A DNA stretch of 64,000 bases from Agromyces agglutinans (GTDB lineage: Bacteria > Actinomycetota > Actinomycetes > Actinomycetales > Microbacteriaceae). Location: assembly GCF_009647605.1 (NCBI RefSeq), contig NZ_WJIF01000001.1, positions 457,800-521,799 on the forward strand, read 5' to 3'. Shown here piece after piece: positions 32,543-41,711 of this stretch. The position numbers were made by a program, and so were the translations under genes. The notes below the pieces were generated by a model that saw only the letters and a list, made by a program, of their open reading frames with translations, made no database searches and was not told where the DNA came from. The number at the start of each line of letters is the position of its first letter. Position 1 is the stretch's first letter.

Positions 32543-34203
32543 AGATCAGCGCGCGTGGCGACCTCTGGTGGAAGACCGCAGTCGTGTACTGCCTCGACGT
32601 CGAGAAGTACCTCGACTGGAACGACGACGGCGTGGGCGACTTCGAGGGCCTCGGCCACCGCCTCGACCACCTCGCCGAGCTCGGCGTCTCCTGCCTCTGG
32701 CTGATGCCGTTCCAGCCGTCGCCGCGACGCGACGACGGGTACGACATCACCGACTTCCAGGCGATCGACCCGCGACTGGGCACCTTCGGCGACTTCGTCG
32801 AGTTCATGCGCATGGCGCGCGATCGGGGCATGCGCGTGATCATCGACTTCGTGATGAACCACACGTCCGACCGGCATCCGTGGTTCAAGGACGCGAGGCG
32901 CAGCCGCGACTCGCGCTTCCGCGACTTCTACGTGTGGCGCGACAAGCCGCCGAAGCAACAGCAGCAACTCGTGTTCCCGGGCGAGGAGCGCAGCGTCTGG
33001 GAGCACGACGAACGCACCGACCAGTACTACCTGCACTCGTTCTATCGCCACCAGCCCGACCTGAACATCGCGAACCCCGACGTCCGCGACGAGATCGCCA
33101 AGACCATGGGGTTCTGGCTCGAGCTCGGCGTTTCGGGGTTCCGCGTCGACGCCGTCCCGTTCCTGATCGCCCCGCCCGACGGCGTCGACATCGGCGACCC
33201 GCACGAGTTCCTGCGCGACCTGCGCCGATTCCTGCAGCGTCGCTCGAGCGAGGCGATCCTGCTCGGCGAGGTGAACCTGCCCTACGACGGGCAGCTCGAC
33301 TTCTTCGGGCAACCCGATCGGCCCGCCGAGCTCACGATGCAGTTCGACTTCCCGGCGATGCAGCGCATGTACCTCTCGCTCGTGCGCGAGGACGCGACCC
33401 CCCTCGCCGAGACGCTCGCATCGCGGCCCGAGATCCGGGTCGAGGCGCAGTTCGCGAACTTCGTGCGCAACCATGACGAGCTGACCCTCGACCAGCTCTC
33501 CGACGAGGAGCGCACGGAGGTCTTCGACGCGCTCGCGCCCGAGGAGTGGATGCGCGTCTACGGGCGTGGCATCGTGCGCCGGCTGCCTCCGATGGTCGAC
33601 GGCGACCCGCGCCGGATCGAGCTCATGTACAGCCTGATGTTCGCTCTGCCCGGCACGCCCGTGCTCTTCTACGGCGAGGAGATCGGCATGGGCGAGAATC
33701 CCGAGCTCGGGGGCCGCATGGCCGTGCGCGGCCCGATGCAGTGGTCCGACGAACGCAATGGCGGCTTCTCACGGGTTCCGGCGCGCAAGCTCGTGGCGAA
33801 GCCGCCGACCGACGGCTACGCCCCCGAGCACGTGAACGTCGAGGCGCAGCTGCACGACGACGGCTCGCTGCTCTCGCGCATCCGCAGCTTCGCGCACCGC
33901 TACCGCAGCTCCCCCGAGATCGGCTGGGGCGCGTTCGAGCTGCTCGAGCACAGCGAGCGCTCGGTGCTCGCCCACCGGATGTCGGCCGACTTCGGCAGCT
34001 TCATCGCCGTGCACAACTTCGCGCCGAGGCCCGTGCACCTCGAGCTCTCGCTCGGCGAGGTCGCCGAGGACGCGCGGCTCTCCGACCTGTTCGCCGACAC
34101 CGCGTTGCCGATCGACGACCGCGGTCGCGTCGAGATCGAGGTCGGGGCGTACGGGTACCGGTGGTTCCGCACGGTCGACTCGGAGGACCGCAGGCTCACC
34201 TGA
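32539..34203 (+). CDS. GH13 alpha-amylase family protein, trehalose synthase-like
   Basis: 554 aa, no signal peptide. A (beta/alpha)8 barrel with the catalytic triad intact: nucleophile D204 in GFRVDAVPF, acid/base E244 in LLGEVNLPYD and D313 in FVRNHDELTLDQL. The opening WWKTAVVYCLDVEKYLDWNDDG and the HPWFKDAR region are close to trehalose synthase (TreS) but the protein lacks any maltokinase part. Isomerase or hydrolase activity cannot be told from sequence alone. Translationally coupled to the luciferase-like gene. Confidence 0.88.
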   Translation: MKISARGDLWWKTAVVYCLDVEKYLDWNDDGVGDFEGLGHRLDHLAELGVSCLWLMPFQPSPRRDDGYDITDFQAIDPRLGTFGDFVEFMRMARDRGMRVIIDFVMNHTSDRHPWFKDARRSRDSRFRDFYVWRDKPPKQQQQLVFPGEERSVWEHDERTDQYYLHSFYRHQPDLNIANPDVRDEIAKTMGFWLELGVSGFRVDAVPFLIAPPDGVDIGDPHEFLRDLRRFLQRRSSEAILLGEVNLPYDGQLDFFGQPDRPAELTMQFDFPAMQRMYLSLVREDATPLAETLASRPEIRVEAQFANFVRNHDELTLDQLSDEERTEVFDALAPEEWMRVYGRGIVRRLPPMVDGDPRRIELMYSLMFALPGTPVLFYGEEIGMGENPELGGRMAVRGPMQWSDERNGGFSRVPARKLVAKPPTDGYAPEHVNVEAQLHDDGSLLSRIRSFAHRYRSSPEIGWGAFELLEHSERSVLAHRMSADFGSFIAVHNFAPRPVHLELSLGEVAEDARLSDLFADTALPIDDRGRVEIEVGAYGYRWFRTVDSEDRRLT

Positions 34204-34261
34204 TGCGCGGCGGGAGCCGCGACGGCTTCGGCCCAGTCGGCGGCGCCCGACGCGTCGTCCG

Positions 34262-37200
34262 TCAGGCCGACTGCTCCTCGCGCACCCGCTGGCCGACGAC
34301 CGCCGACACGCCGTCCTGGCGCATCGAGACGCCGTAGAGGGCGTCGGCGATCTCCATCGTGCGCTTCTGGTGCGTGATGACGATGAGCTGGCTCGACTCG
34401 CGAAGGCCCTCGAACGTCGTGAGCAGCCGCCCGAGGTTCGCATCGTCGAGGGCCGCCTCGACCTCGTCCATGATGTAGAACGGGCTCGGCCTCGCGGTGA
34501 AGATCGCGAGCAGCAGCGCGACGGCCGCGAGCGAGCGCTCGCCGCCCGAGAGCAGCGAGAGCCGCTCGATCTTCTTGCCGGCGGGCTTGACGCTCACCTC
34601 GATGCCCGTGGTCAACAGGTCGTCGGGATCGGTGAGCGAGATGCTGCCCGTGCCGCCCGGGAACAGGATCGGGAACACCTCGCCGAACGCCTCGCGCGTG
34701 TCCTCGAACGCCGCCCGGAAGATGCCCTCCATCTTCTGGTCGATCTCCTCGATGATCGTGATGAGGTCGCGGCGGGTGTTGGCGAGGTCGGTGAGCTGCT
34801 CGGTGAGGAACCGGTGGCGCTGCTCGAGCGCCGCGAACTCCTCGAGGGCGAGCGGGTTCACCCGCCCGAGCTGCGCGAGCTTGCGTTCGGCCTGCGCGAG
34901 GCGTCGCTGCTGCGTCTCGCGATCGAAGGGCCGCGAGGCGGGGCGCTCGGGCGCGTTCGCGAGCGACGGGTCGCCACCGAGCGCTTCCGTCGCGTCGGAC
35001 GCATCGGATGCCTCGGACGCATCGGACGCATCGGAAGCCTCGGACGCTGCTGCTTCGGCCGTCTCGCCGGCTGCTCCGGCGCTGGGGTCGTCGGGCACGG
35101 GCTGGTCGGGTCCGTACTCGGCGATCAGCACGCCTTCGGCCAGGCCGAGTTCGGATTCGGCGCGCTCGAGCAGCCCCGAGAGGTGCAGCTTCTTCTCGTA
35201 GATGCGCAGCTCGAGGCCGTGCACGTCCTCGGTGATGGAGTGCAGGCGCTCGCGCACCGCGGCCTCGGCCTTGCGCACGTCGACCAGTTCGCCGTTGCGG
35301 CTGGCTCGCTCCGCCTCGGCGCGTCCGAGTGCGACCCGCGCCTCGGCGACCGACCGGTCGACCGACGCGAGCAGCGCCGGCAGCGCGTCGGCGACCCTCG
35401 TGGCCGCGGCGAGCTGGGCGCGGCGGATCACGGCCCGGCGGGCGGCATCCGCGGCGGCCTGCTGCTCGGCCTCGAAGCGCCGCTGCATGGATTGGATGCG
35501 CTGCTGCTCGGCCCTCACGCGTTCGCGGGCGGTCTCGAGTCGCAGTCGGTGTTCGACCTCGGTCTCGCGGGCGCGTTCGACCGCGGCGAGCGCCTCGTCA
35601 CGCACCGAGGCGTCGAGCACGGGGCGTTCCACCTCGCGTGCGGCGGCGAGCTCGGCCTTGGCGGCGTCGCCGACCTGTTCGGCCTCGGCGACGCGTTCGT
35701 CGGCCTTCGCCAAGGCCTCGCGAAGCCGCTCGGCCTCGGATTCGGCTGCCTCGGCCTGCACGCGGGCGCGGTTCAGCCGCTCGGTGCGCTGGGCGAGCTG
35801 CGCGTCGTACTCGCGGAGGGCCGTGAGTGCGAGCTTCGCCTGCTCCTTGTCGTGGGCGTGCGCCTCGCGCTGCTCGGCGAGCTCGAACCGGTCGCGCTCG
35901 AGCTGGGCGGCGACCTCGTCGCGCCGGGCGGAGGCGCGGTCGCGTTCGGCGATGAGCTCGATGCGGCTCTGCGTGCGCCCGGTGCCGCCGCGCACGACGT
36001 ATCGGCCGATGACCGTGCCGTCGCGCGTGATCACCGTGGCGGGCCGCTCGAGCGCCGCGAGCGCGGGGGCGGCGGCGCGAGCAGCGGCGAGGTCGTCGGC
36101 GACGAGCACGTCGGCGAGGAGCGCCCGCACGCCGCGCGGCGCCTGCACGACCGCGGTCGCGGCGACGAGCCCCTCGATCTCGAGCGTGGGAGCCGGATCG
36201 CGCTCGGGCTCCGCGATGGCGAGCGCGACGCGGCCGAGGTCGTCGCCCTCGGCGCGGGCCAGCGCCGCGAACGCGGCCGTCTCGTCGTCGACGAGCACGG
36301 CGTCGGCGAGCGACCCGAGCGCGGCCGCGATCGCGGCCTCGTAGCCGGGCTCCACGTGCAGCTGCTCGGCGAGGAGGCCTCGCACTCCGGCGACGCCCGA
36401 TGTCGCGACGGCCGCCGACCCGTCGCGCTGGTCGAGGGCCAACGAGAGCGCGCCGATGCTCGCGGCGAGCGCGTCGCGCTCGCGCTCGCGTTCGTGCAAG
36501 CCCTCGCGGATGCGCTCGATCTCGCCCTCGGCCTCGAACACGCGGGCCTGGGCGAGTTCGTACGCCTCGTCGAGGTCCGTGTCTGCCGCCTCCGCCTGGT
36601 CGGCTTCGGCCTCGATGCGGGCAAGTTCGGCGGCGACCTGCTCGCGACGGGCGGCCGATGCCTCGAGCGCGTTGCGGTGGCGCAGCACCTCACCGCGCAC
36701 GGCGGCGAGCCGGCCCGCGGCGGCATCGGCCTGGCCGGCCAGCTTCGAGACCCGCAGGTCGTATGCGGACACCGCTGCGGCCTGCGCCGCGACGTGCTCG
36801 TCGACGCGGTCGAGCTCGGCGCGCGCGAGCGCGGTCGCGGCGACGGATGCCTCGAGCGCGGCCTGCGCTTCGATGATGGCCTCGTCGAGGGTCGCGAGTT
36901 CGGCGGTCGCCTGCTCGATGCCCTGGCGGGTCACGGTCGGCGCGGCCTCGGACTCGCGGGAGTCGGCGCCGAGCAGCGCGATGCGCTGGCGGGCGAGCTG
37001 GTCGAGCGCGCGCAGCTTCTCTTGAGCGGCCTCGAGGGCGAACGCCGTGCCGCGCGCGTCGTCGACGCCGTCGCCGAGGTGCGCCTGCTCGAGCCGGGCG
37101 ACCTTGGCCTGGTGCTGCTCGAGTTCGGCCTGCAGCACGAGCCGCTGGGCGTGCCGCTCCTGCTCGCTGCGGCCGTGCTCGTCGAGGGCGCGTTTGAGGC

Positions 37201-37906
37201 CCACGACCTCGTCGGCGAGCAGCCTCGCGCGCGCGTCGCGCACGACCGCCTGGATGGTCGCCGCCTCGCGCGCCACCTCGGCCTGCCGGCCGAGCGGCTT
37301 CAGCTGGCGCCGGATCTCCCCGGCGAGGTCGCTCAGCCTCGTGAGGTTCGCCTGCATCGCGTCGAGCTTGCGGAGGGTCTTCTCCTTGCGACGGCGGTGC
37401 TTGAGGATGCCCGCGGCCTCCTCGATGAACCCGCGGCGCTCCTCGGGCGTGGCCCGGAGCACGGCGTCGAGCTGGCCCTGGCCGACGATGACGTGCATCT
37501 CGCGGCCGAGGCCCGAGTCGCTGAGCAGCTCCTGCACGTCGAGGAGCCGGCACTGCTCGCCGTTGATCGCGTACTCGCTCGCACCGTTGCGGAACAGCGT
37601 GCGCGAGATGGTGACCTCGCTGTACTCGATCGGCAGCGCGCCGTCGGCATTGTCGATCGTCAGGCTCACCTCGGCCCGTCCGAGCGGCCCACGGGTCGAC
37701 GTGCCCGCGAAGATGACGTCCTCCATCTTGCCGCCGCGCAGCGACTTGGCCCCCTGTTCGCCCATGACCCAGGCGAGCGCGTCGACGACGTTGGACTTGC
37801 CCGACCCGTTCGGGCCGACGATGCAGGTCACGCCCGGCTCGAACGCGAACGTCGTCGGCTGAGCGAAGGACTTGAAGCCCTTCAGCGTCAGGCTCTTCAG
37901 GTACAT
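34262..37906 (-). CDS. smc: Chromosome segregation ATPase SMC
   Basis: 1214 aa, full length. Walker A GPNGSGKSN at residues 31-39; long coiled coils; a hinge at about residues 500-640; ABC signature LLSGGERSLAAVALLLA and Walker B YIMDEVEAALDD near the C-terminus. SMC condenses and segregates the chromosome with ScpA and ScpB, which are not in this window. The second coiled coil is interrupted near residue 950 by a D/A/S-rich run from six 9-bp repeats. A GGGGGA ribosome site precedes the ATG. Confidence 0.97.
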   Translation of the reverse strand: MYLKSLTLKGFKSFAQPTTFAFEPGVTCIVGPNGSGKSNVVDALAWVMGEQGAKSLRGGKMEDVIFAGTSTRGPLGRAEVSLTIDNADGALPIEYSEVTISRTLFRNGASEYAINGEQCRLLDVQELLSDSGLGREMHVIVGQGQLDAVLRATPEERRGFIEEAAGILKHRRRKEKTLRKLDAMQANLTRLSDLAGEIRRQLKPLGRQAEVAREAATIQAVVRDARARLLADEVVGLKRALDEHGRSEQERHAQRLVLQAELEQHQAKVARLEQAHLGDGVDDARGTAFALEAAQEKLRALDQLARQRIALLGADSRESEAAPTVTRQGIEQATAELATLDEAIIEAQAALEASVAATALARAELDRVDEHVAAQAAAVSAYDLRVSKLAGQADAAAGRLAAVRGEVLRHRNALEASAARREQVAAELARIEAEADQAEAADTDLDEAYELAQARVFEAEGEIERIREGLHERERERDALAASIGALSLALDQRDGSAAVATSGVAGVRGLLAEQLHVEPGYEAAIAAALGSLADAVLVDDETAAFAALARAEGDDLGRVALAIAEPERDPAPTLEIEGLVAATAVVQAPRGVRALLADVLVADDLAAARAAAPALAALERPATVITRDGTVIGRYVVRGGTGRTQSRIELIAERDRASARRDEVAAQLERDRFELAEQREAHAHDKEQAKLALTALREYDAQLAQRTERLNRARVQAEAAESEAERLREALAKADERVAEAEQVGDAAKAELAAAREVERPVLDASVRDEALAAVERARETEVEHRLRLETARERVRAEQQRIQSMQRRFEAEQQAAADAARRAVIRRAQLAAATRVADALPALLASVDRSVAEARVALGRAEAERASRNGELVDVRKAEAAVRERLHSITEDVHGLELRIYEKKLHLSGLLERAESELGLAEGVLIAEYGPDQPVPDDPSAGAAGETAEAAASEASDASDASEASDASDATEALGGDPSLANAPERPASRPFDRETQQRRLAQAERKLAQLGRVNPLALEEFAALEQRHRFLTEQLTDLANTRRDLITIIEEIDQKMEGIFRAAFEDTREAFGEVFPILFPGGTGSISLTDPDDLLTTGIEVSVKPAGKKIERLSLLSGGERSLAAVALLLAIFTARPSPFYIMDEVEAALDDANLGRLLTTFEGLRESSQLIVITHQKRTMEIADALYGVSMRQDGVSAVVGQRVREEQSA
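34995..35048 (-). repeat. Six 9-bp tandem units inside smc
   Basis: Plus-strand unit TCGGA(C/T/A)GC(A/C/T) repeated six times without gaps. On the coding strand it gives an Ser/Asp/Ala/Glu run in the distal coiled coil. The frame is preserved. Confidence 0.85.
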
Positions 37907-38075
37907 GGTCCCCCGGGGTGCGGCTGGCGGTGCGGATGCCTCGCACGAGCGTACCCGAGTGGATGCCTCGAATCGGGCTCCCCCGCCGCGTGAGCCGGTT
38001 CCGGGGGTTCCGCGCGGGCCGAGATCGCACTAGGCTGGCGTGCTCCCCGCGGGAGCGGAAGGAGGACCGACACCC

Positions 38076-39143
38076 GTGGAGATCCGCCCGATCCGGCTGC
38101 CGGTCGCGGGCAGCACCGGCCCCGACGGCGAGCTCGCCGCCTACGCGGAACTCATCGGCTCGATCGACCTCGAGACCCTCGGCACCGCCGACCTCGCGCG
38201 CTCGGTGACCGAGTTGCGGGTCGATCTCGCGGGCGCCGACGAGCACCGCGAGCACCTCGCGCTCGGCGCCTTCGAGGATGGCGCGCTCGTCGGCATGGCC
38301 GAGCTCGAGTGGGAACGCGACGACGACGCGAGCACCGCGTACCTGCCGTTGCTCGGAGTCGCGGTGTCGCACCGGAGGCGCGGCATCGGCACGCGACTGC
38401 TCGAACAGGCCGAACGCGCGGCGACCCAGGCCGGCCGGCCGACGCTCGTGCTCTCGGGCGAGCACCGGTTGGACGCCGACGACGGCTCGGGCGCCCGGCT
38501 GCGCGCGCCGCAGGGCGACGCGAGCATCCGTCGCGACGACGCCGCGGCGGCGTTCGCGACCGCGCACGGGTACGCCCTCGGCCAGCTCGACCGGATCAGC
38601 CGCCTGCACGTCGCCGGGCGGCGGGCGGAGTTCGCCGCACGCCTCTCCGCGCTCGGCGACGCCTCGCCGTTTCGCGTCGCCACCTGGATCGACGAAGCAC
38701 CCGAGGACGTCGTCGACTCCCTCGCACACGCCCACGAGCGGATGTCGGTGGATGCCCCGTCGGGCGCGATCTCGTACGAACTCGAGCACTGGGACGCGGA
38801 GCGCGTCCGCGCCGACGAGCGACGCTGCGCCGAGATGGGGCGGATCACGCTCACCGCCGCCGCCATCACCGCCGACGGCACGGTCGCCGGCTTCACGGTG
38901 CTCTCGTTGCTGCCGGGCTCCGAAGCGGTGGAGCAGTGGGACACGCTCGTGCTCGCCGCGCACCGGGGCCACGGCCTGGGCCTTCGGCTCAAGCTCGCGA
39001 ACCTCGTGCAACTGGCCGAGGTCGACGAGGCGCGCGGACCGGTCTACACGTGGAACGCCGACGAGAACGCGCACATGCTCGCGATCAACCTCGCGCTCGG
39101 CTTCGAGCCGTTCGCCCTCGAGTCGGTGTGGCAACGACCATGA
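38076..39143 (+). CDS. Tandem GNAT-family N-acetyltransferase
   Basis: 355 aa from GTG 38076, with GGAAGGAGG ending 10 bp upstream. Two acetyltransferase-like domains: the first has LLGVAVSHRRRGIGTRLLEQAE (residues about 91-112, the acetyl-CoA loop R-R-G-I-G-T), the second has TLVLAAHRGHGLGLRLKLANL near the C-terminus. The layout matches actinobacterial proteins of the mycothiol-synthase-like group, but the mycothiol-specific context is absent, so the substrate is open. A TAGGCT box lies at 38033-38038. It is divergent from smc; nothing else is visible in the 169-bp gap. Confidence 0.82.
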   Translation: MEIRPIRLPVAGSTGPDGELAAYAELIGSIDLETLGTADLARSVTELRVDLAGADEHREHLALGAFEDGALVGMAELEWERDDDASTAYLPLLGVAVSHRRRGIGTRLLEQAERAATQAGRPTLVLSGEHRLDADDGSGARLRAPQGDASIRRDDAAAAFATAHGYALGQLDRISRLHVAGRRAEFAARLSALGDASPFRVATWIDEAPEDVVDSLAHAHERMSVDAPSGAISYELEHWDAERVRADERRCAEMGRITLTAAAITADGTVAGFTVLSLLPGSEAVEQWDTLVLAAHRGHGLGLRLKLANLVQLAEVDEARGPVYTWNADENAHMLAINLALGFEPFALESVWQRP

Positions 39144-39161
39144 TCGGCCGCGCGATCGCGC

Positions 39162-40103
39162 TCAGGCCGCCGGGCGAGGCATCCTGAGCCGTTGGCAGCG
39201 CGGGCACCGGTGCGACGAGCGGTTCATGAACGGCTCGCGCACGATCGGCGTCCCGCACCGTGGGCACGGGCGCCCGGTGCGTCCGTAGGCGCTCAGCGAG
39301 TGGGCGAAGTAGCCCGACGCGCCGTTCACGTTGACGTACTGGGCGTCGAAGCTCGTGCCGCCTTCGGCGAGCGCGCGGTGCAGCACCGCGCGCACGGCGG
39401 CGAGCAACTCGGCGGCACGCCGGCGGGCGATCGTCGCGCCCGGCTGTTCGGGATGGAGCTTCGCGGCCCAGAGCGCCTCGTCGGCGTAGATGTTGCCGAT
39501 GCCGCTGACGAGGCCCTGGTCGAGCAGCGCCCGCTTGACGCCGCTCGCACGACGGCCGAGCGCGGCGAGGAACGCGCCATCGTCGAACGCCGGGTCGAGC
39601 GGGTCGCGGGCGATGTGCGCGACCTGCGACGGGATCGTCGTGGCCCACGCACCGGTCACGTCGCCCGAGAACCCGGCGATCGCCCCGTCGGCCGTCGGCA
39701 CCATCGGGTCGACCGCCATCGATCCGAAGATCCGCTGGTCGACGAAGTCGATGCGCAGCTCGCCGTGGAGCGGGTGCTCCACATGCAGCCGGATGCGGGC
39801 GTGCCGATCGTCGCCCGGATGGTCGGGCGTGCGCAGCAGCAGCTGGCCGCTCATGCCGAGATGCCCGACGATCGCGCGGGGCCCGGGCGCGGCATCCGCC
39901 TCGATCGGCAGCCACAGGAACTTGCCGCGCCGCACGGCCGCTTCGATGCGGGCGCCGGTCACGAGCGATTCGAAGGCACCGGCTGCCGCGTCGTGGCGTT
40001 TCAGCGACCGTTCGTCGAGCACGTCGACGGCGGAGATGCGCGCGCCCGTCACGGCCGGTGCGAGGCCCGCGCGAACGACCTCGACCTCGGGCAGTTCGGG
40101 CAC
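39162..40103 (-). CDS. mutM: Formamidopyrimidine-DNA glycosylase
   Basis: 313 aa. It removes 8-oxoguanine and cuts the AP site. The N-terminus [14 protein letters not shown] supplies the catalytic P2 and E3. The C-terminal zinc finger CPRCGTP...HRCPRCQRL has all four cysteines. [12 protein letters not shown] is the expected helix-two-turn-helix neighbourhood. The gene follows rnc with a 1-bp gap. Confidence 0.96.
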   Translation of the reverse strand: MPELPEVEVVRAGLAPAVTGARISAVDVLDERSLKRHDAAAGAFESLVTGARIEAAVRRGKFLWLPIEADAAPGPRAIVGHLGMSGQLLLRTPDHPGDDRHARIRLHVEHPLHGELRIDFVDQRIFGSMAVDPMVPTADGAIAGFSGDVTGAWATTIPSQVAHIARDPLDPAFDDGAFLAALGRRASGVKRALLDQGLVSGIGNIYADEALWAAKLHPEQPGATIARRRAAELLAAVRAVLHRALAEGGTSFDAQYVNVNGASGYFAHSLSAYGRTGRPCPRCGTPIVREPFMNRSSHRCPRCQRLRMPRPAA

Positions 40104-40104
40104 G

Positions 40105-40848
40105 TCAGCGGCCGGCGCGCCGGTGGGCGGCGCTGAGCTCGGTCCAGGCCTCGAGCGCCGCGGCCATCTCGGCCTGTTTCTTGCTCGAGCCGTCGCCCGA
40201 GGCGACGGCGAGGTCGCCGACCGACACGGTCGCGACGAAATGCTTGTTGTGGTCGGGGCCGGACTCGGTGACCGTGTAGACCGGCGCCGGTGCGCTCAGG
40301 CGCGCCGCGATCTCCTGCAGGCTGGTCTTGGGGTCCATGGCCGCGCCGAAGCGCGTGACGTCGGCCATCAGCGGGCCGACCAGGCGCAGCACGAGCGCGG
40401 TCGCCTCGTCGCCGCCGCGGTCGAGGTAGACGGCGCCGATGATCGCCTCGACGGTGTCGGCGAGGATCGACGGCTTGTCGGCGCCGCCGGTCAGCGTCTC
40501 GCCGCGACCGAGGCGGATGAACCGGCCGAGGCCGATGGCGCGGCCGACCTCCGCGAGCGCGGCGCTCGACACGAGGCTCGCCCGACGCTTGGCCAGCTCG
40601 CCCTCGTCGAGGTCGGGGTGGTCGCGGAACAGCTTGACGGTGACCGCCTGGCCGAGGATCGAGTCGCCGAGGAACTCGAGCCGCTCGTTGGTCGGGATGC
40701 CGCCGTTCTCGTACGCGAACGACCGGTGCGTGAGCGCGAGGAGCAGCAGCTCGGGGTCGAGCTCGACCTGCAGCGTCTGCTGCAACTCGTCGAGCGTGCG
40801 TTCCGCGTCGGCGGCGAACGCGGACCCCGTGCGCTCCGTCTGCGTCAC
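40105..40848 (-). CDS. rnc: Ribonuclease III
   Basis: 247 aa. It cleaves double-stranded RNA, including rRNA precursors. The signature [13 protein letters not shown] (residues about 38-50) has the metal-binding acids, and [15 protein letters not shown] gives the second set. The C-terminal dsRNA-binding domain starts near [13 protein letters not shown]. Order yceD-rpmF-rnc-mutM-smc is the actinobacterial standard. Confidence 0.96.
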   Translation of the reverse strand: MTQTERTGSAFAADAERTLDELQQTLQVELDPELLLLALTHRSFAYENGGIPTNERLEFLGDSILGQAVTVKLFRDHPDLDEGELAKRRASLVSSAALAEVGRAIGLGRFIRLGRGETLTGGADKPSILADTVEAIIGAVYLDRGGDEATALVLRLVGPLMADVTRFGAAMDPKTSLQEIAARLSAPAPVYTVTESGPDHNKHFVATVSVGDLAVASGDGSSKKQAEMAAALEAWTELSAAHRRAGR

Positions 40849-40876
40849 GACCGGTCGTTCGAACGGGTCGGACCGA

Positions 40877-41080
40877 CTAGACGTCGGCGACCTTGCGGCC
40901 CTTGTACTCGAGGAAGAGCGGGGTGCCCGCCGAGTCCTCGACGACCTTCGCGCGGTGCGGGAGGCTGTAGGTGACCTTGCCGTTCTCGACGGTCTTCACC
41001 AGCGTGGGGACCTCGGCCTTCCACTGCGACCGGCGCGCGTGGGTGTTGGCGCGTGACTTCTTCCGCTTCGGAACAGCCAT
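40877..41080 (-). CDS. rpmF: 50S ribosomal protein L32
   Basis: 67 aa. [20 protein letters not shown] is the L32 N-terminus. It has no cysteine, so this is the zinc-independent form. The ribosome site GAGAGAGAG lies just upstream, 9 bp below the yceD stop. Confidence 0.96.
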   Translation of the reverse strand: MAVPKRKKSRANTHARRSQWKAEVPTLVKTVENGKVTYSLPHRAKVVEDSAGTPLFLEYKGRKVADV

Positions 41081-41089
41081 GACTCTCTC

Positions 41090-41653
41090 TCAATCTCTCT
41101 GCAGGTCGGCATCGGGCTCATCGCCCGTGCCCTCGTCTTCGGAAGCCGTGAACCCCGTGAGCGCGGCCCACCTCGGGTCGGAATGCTCAGGGGTGACGAG
41201 TTCCGGATGATCGGCCAGACGGAGCCCGGTCTCTGGGTCGAGACCCGGGCAATCAGGCCGGCACACCGGCTGGAAGGGCAGTGCCAGCACCACCGCATCT
41301 CGGATGAGCGGTTCAAGATCCACGTGGTCGTCTTGAACCTCATACTCGAAAGCTTCCCCAGAATGATACGCGAAAAGCTCCTGGAACTCGACTTCGACGG
41401 GCAGGGCGATGTCGATCAGGCACCTTCCGCACTCCCCCTCGGCCGTCGTGTCGACCTCTGCGGTCACCAGGACGCCCTCGTGGACCGACTCGAGTCGGAG
41501 GTCGACATCGAGCTCGGTGCCGGCCTTGACGGCGACGAGCCCCTCGCCCATCTGGGCGTCGACGGGGACGGTCAGGTGCTGCTCGCGCATCTCGCCGGGG
41601 CGGTGCGTGAGATCGCGCACGAGGACTCGGAACGGCTGAACTGGGGTGGCCAC
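41090..41653 (-). CDS. YceD family (DUF177) protein
   Basis: 187 aa from GTG 41653. The paired cysteines in GECGRCLIDI and the later CRPDCPGLDPETG form the family's conserved four-Cys pattern; it is implicated in 23S rRNA accumulation in E. coli and plants. It is coupled with rpmF, its invariable partner. TAGAAT lies 8 bp before the GTG, so the message may be leaderless. Confidence 0.93.
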   Translation of the reverse strand: MATPVQPFRVLVRDLTHRPGEMREQHLTVPVDAQMGEGLVAVKAGTELDVDLRLESVHEGVLVTAEVDTTAEGECGRCLIDIALPVEVEFQELFAYHSGEAFEYEVQDDHVDLEPLIRDAVVLALPFQPVCRPDCPGLDPETGLRLADHPELVTPEHSDPRWAALTGFTASEDEGTGDEPDADLQRD

Positions 41654-41661
41654 GATGGACG

Positions 41662-41667
41662 ATTCTA
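41662..41667 (-). promoter_or_regulatory. -10 box of a probable leaderless promoter for yceD-rpmF-rnc-mutM
   Basis: TAGAAT on the minus strand with 8 nt to the GTG at 41653 and no ribosome site between. Confidence 0.45.
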
Positions 41668-41711
41668 CGCGCCGCGACCGGGGTCGGCGCCCGACGCCCG
41701 GCCGTGCGCGC

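Noticed and set aside
34370..37993. A 1207-codon open frame opposite smc
   Set aside because: Shadow of smc; Leu/Gly/Arg-rich without domains.
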